Shown one piece after another: positions 59,693 to 64,000 of a stretch of 64,000 nt of DNA. This stretch comes from Lithospermum erythrorhizon. Taxonomy: Eukaryota; Streptophyta; Magnoliopsida; Boraginales; Boraginaceae. The stretch lies in contig JADFUC010000910.1 in assembly GCA_019722365.1 (NCBI GenBank), positions 23,686-87,685 on the forward strand, written 5' to 3'. Every line of letters starts with the position of its first letter. Positions within the stretch are counted from its first letter, which is position 1. The translations under genes were made by a program, and so were the position numbers. The notes beneath the pieces are model-generated. The model made no database searches and was not told the DNA's origin. It saw only the letters and a program-made list of their open reading frames with translations.

Positions 59693-60088
59693 ATGTCAGG
59701 AATTATTCATATGATAGAAGAGAAAATCCACAAGATTGGTCATAAAAATGAAACTCCTCCACCGTGCCAAAATTCAACTCCGGCGGAGGGGGGCCATGTT
59801 GATGAGGAGAAAGGGTTCATGAAAAAAATGAGTGAGAAGATCCATGATCACCAGGAGAGGAGCAAAGAGAGGAAGAAGAAAAGGAAAGAGAAGAAAGAGA
59901 AACATCAGAAAGATAAGCAAGAAAAGAAGCAAGAAGAGAACCAAGAAGAGGAGCAAGGTAATGGTGAAGAAGAGCAAGATAATGGTGATGGCAACAGCAG
60001 TGACGACGGAAGGCATAGTAGTGGTGGTGAAGGCGACGAAGGTGGATGGTTAAGTCATCTAAGTTTGGACCGACTCTTTGATTTCTAA
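59693..60088 (+). CDS. Dehydrin-like (KS-type) lysine-rich protein
   Basis: 131 aa in one exon. The N-terminus MSGIIHMIEEKIHKIG resembles KS-type dehydrins (the Arabidopsis HIRD11 group starts similarly). Residues 38-51 (EEKGFMKKMSEKIH) resemble the K-segment EKKGIMDKIKEKL, an amphipathic helix that binds membranes in dehydrins. Then follow a long Lys/Glu-rich charged run (about 55-95), an acidic Asn/Asp/Ser part with an S-segment-like NSSDDGRHSS, and a less usual hydrophobic tail (WLSHLSLDRLFDF). Dehydrins are disordered, stress-induced hydrophilic proteins. The start is the ATG at 59693; upstream in-frame codons have no ATG. Its paralog lies 2.2 kb downstream. The identification rests on motif and composition. 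Confidence 0.65.
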   Translation: MSGIIHMIEEKIHKIGHKNETPPPCQNSTPAEGGHVDEEKGFMKKMSEKIHDHQERSKERKKKRKEKKEKHQKDKQEKKQEENQEEEQGNGEEEQDNGDGNSSDDGRHSSGGEGDEGGWLSHLSLDRLFDF

Positions 60089-62213
60089 TGTATAAGATGA
60101 TGTGTCTTGTTTGTATTTAAAATTTTATTTAAATCAATAAAAAAAATATATGTAACATAATCTTAATGAAGTGTAACATAAAATATATATCACACAAAAT
60201 ATAATAGAAGATTCGAACTCATATTATTATTATCAGGTTGCATAGACGGATGTTTGAAAGACTAATAGACTATGTATGTGGTACTATAGTAACACATGAA
60301 TTTAGGCAAAATCTTAAAATTTGCTTTAAGCTTGAATCTTGATGTTTGTTCATCTCCAATTCTCCATCTTCTTTTGTTAGGAGAAAAGAATCGGCTACAA
60401 TTGTTTTTCTTTTACTTTTCCTTAGCTTGTTTCTCCAATAGGTTAGAACAGGGTTTTCAATTTATTTAATATGAAAGTATTCTAAATAATTATGGAATGA
60501 GGACTTTTATATAAGAATGATGAAAAAATATTTACAGAAAATTATACTCTAAATAATGGCGGAATCATGACTTCCATTATAATTGCTCGAACTCGGGAAC
60601 TTTGTCGTAAAGATTAGAGTTAATTCTTTAATTTGATTAAGGATAATGGGACGAGAAGTTGCGTTGGTGAGATAATGGGGCGAGAAGTTGCGTTGGTCTG
60701 GGATAGTTGCGTTATTGCGGAATTAGTAAAAGAGGGTGATCTGAGTGTTTTACAGTATGGTGCTTGTGAGCCGGTGAAAATTAATTAATAAAATTTATTT
60801 TATATGAATTTATTAATTTAATTAATTCTCGACCAATCGCGCAATTACGTGTGTTGATTAAGTTCAGTGAGCCTCACGTCGAGGCTGGACACTTTGTAAA
60901 TTAAAGGTTCCGACATTACAGCCACCTATAATTAATTACTAGGATAAAATTAGGGTTTATTATTAAATTAAGCCTAATTTTTATACCTAAATAATGATGA
61001 TGTGGCACTAAAATAGGAGGTTTCACTTAATTTGCATTGATTAAAATAATAAATTGAATGAGAAAAATGAAATAAAAATAGTATTTTTCTTGACAAATGG
61101 TACGAAATGGTGGCTAGATAAAATAGATAAAACACCGCTTGAAATAAAGTTGGCCGCACAAACATTTGGTTTTTTAATATTATTTTAATATTAAATTGAT
61201 CAGCCAGTCGAATAAATGCGCTTAACAATTCGAATGATCATGGCTGAGAATATTAATACTCGGAGCCATCCCCTCCATATATCCAATCGGTTAAATGCAG
61301 GCACATAGGTCGCTTATGTCAAATACTCCGACCGTTCCAACTCTCCATTTGTTCCTTTTTGCTTGAATTTTTTGCCTTTAGTTATAAGAATATTATCAGA
61401 AATAATTAAACCCGACAGAACGCACTTATAGGCCTTAATCTATTAGCCAACACTTTACAGATAATTTTTGCCACAATGTTACATAAGCTAATGGAAGAAA
61501 TTAATTAGGTACTATAAATATGAAGAGTTGACATGGGATTGTCATCGTCCTCGTTTCCTTAGCCACTTGCTACTATAGTTTTTATATATATCTGTAATCG
61601 TACACTTTGATTGGATAATTGCACCATGTTGGATGTATAATACTCCCTATTTGAATGCTAATGCATAATTCTCTCTGTAACGTGCTTACATTATTATTGC
61701 TTGCATATATTTATTTCCATTTTACATTTGACATAGATCTATAACATAATTGTTCATATTTAATTTATTCGGGAGATTATATTCGTTAGAAATATAATCA
61801 ATCAACTAATAATCCATCTATATAATTTCAGTTTTTGATCAAAATATTGTATGGAGTATCATTAAATGGTACCAATCAAATACTTATATATATTAAAATT
61901 TTGCATATTTAAATAACATATTTGAATCAGATTAATTAAAAGTGATTGAATTTTAAGTGATTAATCAGACCTCTCATCACTCAATTGATGAATAACATAG
62001 TAATTATTTTCCACATACAACATGGGATTACACGTTTTTGTACCAATTTTTGATACGTAAGTATATGTCATTGTTTTATTAATTAAAAATAATTGGTATA
62101 GTATAGATATACCATTTTTATTAGTAAATTGTATGTTAAGTTATATGCATGACAAAGTCATTACCATTAATATATCATATATACATGTATGTATACCGCT
62201 TCCAGCCTTCCAC
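60089..62213. other. Intergenic region between the two dehydrin-like genes
   Basis: AT-rich. 60204-60219 (TAATAGAAGATTCGAAC) recurs after the second gene near 62648, so the duplicated unit includes 3' flank. A short tandem repeat with GGGACGAGAAGTTGCG lies at 60650-60700. A segment at 60760-60960 resembles the inverse of 32560-32780. No gene seen. Confidence 0.45.
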
Positions 62214-62221
62214 TATAAATA
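62214..62221 (+). promoter_or_regulatory. TATA box of the second dehydrin-like gene
   Basis: TATAAATA in the context CCACTATAAATAG, 66 bases before the ATG. The leader (TCATCTAGTACATTGT...CAAACTTCAAAA) matches that of the first gene. Confidence 0.75.
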
Positions 62222-62286
62222 GATAGTGATACAAAGAGATCATCATCTAGTACATTGTACAAATTGAATCATCAAACTTCAAAACG

Positions 62287-62523
62287 ATGTCAGAAATCCT
62301 CCATGTTGAGGAGGAGAAAGGGTTCATGGAAAAGATGAAGTCGAAGGCTCGTTATCACAAAGAGAAGAGCAAAGAGAGGAGGAAGAAAAAGAAAGAGAAA
62401 CAACAAAAAGAGAAGCAAGAAAAGGAAGAAAAGAAGCAAGAGGTGCAAGAAAAGAAGGAAGATGATCATAGTGTTAAAAGCAACGATGGAGGGTGTTGCA
62501 CTGGAGGTGGCTATAGTAGCTAA
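62287..62523 (+). CDS. Short dehydrin-like paralog
   Basis: 78 aa in one exon, paralogous to the gene at 59693 in promoter, leader, start (MSEILH against MSGIIH) and the VEEEKGFMEKMKSKA motif (residues 7-21), followed by the same Lys/Glu-rich run. It lacks the first gene's residues between the start and the K-like motif (about 30 aa) and its acidic tail. Instead it ends DGGCCTGGGYSS with two adjacent cysteines. Function as a disordered protective protein is inferred from the paralog. The frame is intact, so it may be expressed. Confidence 0.6.
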   Translation: MSEILHVEEEKGFMEKMKSKARYHKEKSKERRKKKKEKQQKEKQEKEEKKQEVQEKKEDDHSVKSNDGGCCTGGGYSS

Positions 62524-62591
62524 TTTACAAATTTATTTGTATAAATATTATTCCATTTCTCAATTTGTTGTTTGATTGTTCGGAAAGAACC
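62524..62591. other. 3' flank of the second dehydrin-like gene
   Basis: AT-rich, with no separate feature. Confidence 0.4.
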
Positions 62592-63923
62592 TGTAGACAT
62601 TGAAATTTTTCAAGAAATAATTAAATTGATTAAGGCAATTAATCAAGATAATAGAAGATTCGAACACTAAAGAATGCAAGCGTGGTGATTAGGGTTCTCG
62701 ATTGATCCTAAATTCCAAATCCAAACCTAGGAGCGAGCGAGGGTTCCGTAAATGTCAAACCATGTAGTTAATCGGTGAAGAATAAGGGGTTTTTACAATA
62801 GTGCCCAAATATTTATCGGTTAACCAAATAAACCGATGCCGACCCGAAAAATGGCGGAAAAATAGAGTTTAATTTTAAATTAAACTCTAAAATTAAAATA
62901 ATTAGTGCGAGAGCCAGCGTGGGTTAAGATTAATTATTTATTTTTAAACTCTTTTAACATGACTTAAATTCATGTTAAAATTGTAAATATTAATTCCGTT
63001 AAATCACGAGGGTTGGATTAATATAAATGCAATAAATCTAGTGTCTAACGTATGACGTAATATGTTAGTAGTAAAACTCTAGAAATTAATTCGTCCTCAC
63101 ATGGATCGAGAATTAGGATCTTAACATGTACTAAATTCATGTTAACATTAAATCAACCAAATAAATTGTGTTAAATCCTCTACGGATCGAAATTAAAAGC
63201 GGGATCTTAACGTATACTAAATTCATGTTAACATCAAATCCCAAAACAAATTGATTCCTATTAAATCCTCTACGGATCATGAATTGATGGGTTTAACATG
63301 TACCCCTAAATTCATGTTAACCTGAAAACCTCGAAAAATTTAATTCTACAACAATTGAGAATTAAGTGAGATCTGACACGTGTTGGCATTAAATCTCGCA
63401 TAAATTAAGTCTTCACCCAGTCAATCCTCATGTCGAAGACTTAATTAAAGAATCGTGACATACAAATCATGTCACTGACAAATCCTAAATAAAGTCGGCT
63501 ATCTGAGTCCCTCGAATGACCAGGAGTTGACCGGGGAGTGATCACTTGATCACGAGAATATCCTGTAAAAGCAAGTCATCAATCCTTGAGAAGTCACTAA
63601 ATGACATGGATGATGATAATTAAGGACTCCCTTGAAGCCACTAAATACAGGCTGCAATAAGTCACGAGAAATGCGGGTTAATCACAGACTACGGACCTCT
63701 GCCCGAGAAGGGAGAAGTGTTAACGAGGCCAAGATGTATACTGAATTCACATCGGAAAGCGGGTCAATATCAAGCCTTTCAGCAATCAGCGAGAGACGGA
63801 TGTCGCAGCAAAAGGAAGCGTAGCGTCTTTGAAAAGAAAGAACTCATAAAAAACCGACACGTGTTGGATATAGTGGGTGGAATGGAGCACACTCATTATG
63901 TGCCGAGGTTCGAAGGCAATGCG
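62592..63923. repeat. Repeat unit of about 1.33 kb, starting again at 63924
   Basis: GTAGACATTGAAATTTTTCAAG and the following AAATAATTAAATTGATTAAGG (62593-62640) recur at 63925-63970. The unit could be an LTR followed by a second LTR, or a tandem duplication; the window ends before this can be resolved. No coding domain is seen, and small frames at 63632-63926 are not recognised. Confidence 0.5.
62945..63330. repeat. Degenerate tandem repeat of about 85 bp
   Basis: The core TTAACATGTACTAAATTCATGTTAAC recurs with changes near 62955, 63121, 63207 and 63292. Three copies are separated by AAATCCTCTACGGATC-like spacers. Each core carries an inverted ACATGAATTTAGT / TTAACATG arrangement. Confidence 0.75.
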
Positions 63924-64000
63924 TAGACATAGAAAATTTATCAAGAAATAATTAAATTGATTAAGGCCGAATTAATCGAAGTTAATTAAAAAGAATTAGC
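63924..64000. repeat. Start of a second copy of the 62592 repeat
   Basis: CGTAGACATAGAAAATTTATCAAG and onward repeat the start of the preceding unit, cut by the window end. Confidence 0.55.

Noticed and set aside
59774..60016. Antisense, very hydrophobic 80-codon frame
   Set aside because: It is the complement of the Lys/Glu-rich run of the dehydrin-like gene; Lys/Glu codons read backwards give Leu/Phe.

Overview
This is a window of a plant nuclear genome. The genes have short AT-rich introns and plant-specific products: an SP1/SPL2-type RING E3 ligase, a germin-like protein, a plastid-type RelA/SpoT homolog fragment, a B3-domain gene and dehydrin-like genes. Most of the rest is nested plant retrotransposons. 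A eudicot is very likely. An asterid is possible from the look of the SPL2 protein and the repeats, but the sequence does not settle it.

Layout. 1-9.8 kb: an internally deleted LTR retrotransposon (minus) with about 3-kb LTRs and a copia gag-protease remnant. Its right LTR is split by a 2.4-kb gypsy solo LTR with a perfect CGCTA target duplication. 9.8-13.1 kb: AT-rich, no recognisable gene. 13.1-15.0 kb: a duplicated 5' end of the SPL2 gene joined to the last three exons of a plastid RelA/SpoT homolog that carries a premature stop. 15.3-15.6 kb: a C-rich tract with a G-quadruplex motif. 16.9-17.9 kb: a frameshifted B3-domain gene. 18.3-21.4 kb: a 5'-truncated LINE (minus). 21.6-27.2 kb: an intact six-exon SPL2 E3 ligase gene (382 aa). 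27.9-28.5 kb: an intact germin-like gene (209 aa), convergent with SPL2.

28.6-33.5 kb has no confident gene; it holds a GC-richer repeated block at 31-32.4 kb. 33.6-38.8 kb: a full-length but decayed copia element with LTRs and the 5-bp duplication CTAGT. 38.9-41.2 kb: a CACTA-like end and a second decayed LINE (plus). 42.2-43.4 kb: a Cassandra-type TRIM (5S-rRNA-like LTR) in the tandem form LTR-internal-LTR-internal-LTR, bounded by one duplication, TGTAT. 43.4-57.4 kb: copia remnants split by a gypsy solo LTR (44.6-47.2 kb), an AT-rich insert with ATT microsatellites, and a Tat-like gypsy element (49.8-55.6 kb). That gypsy element has LTRs, a PBS and a partial pol on the minus strand, and an oppositely oriented coiled-coil ORF. 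57.4-59 kb: a decayed RPA70-like sequence and a gypsy LTR fragment. 59.7-62.5 kb: two tandem small genes for lysine-rich proteins with a dehydrin K-segment-like motif and matching TATA boxes and leaders. 62.6-64 kb: a repeat that starts again at the window edge.

Probable functional genes are therefore few: SPL2, the germin-like gene and the two dehydrin-like genes. They do not form one pathway. The most unusual signals are the reiterated 12-nt in-frame pseudo-microexons in SPL2 intron 1, the tandem Cassandra array, and the SPL2-RelA/SpoT chimeric segment. Several frameshifts fall at or near homopolymers, so some broken genes may be sequence or assembly errors. All alignments were made by eye.
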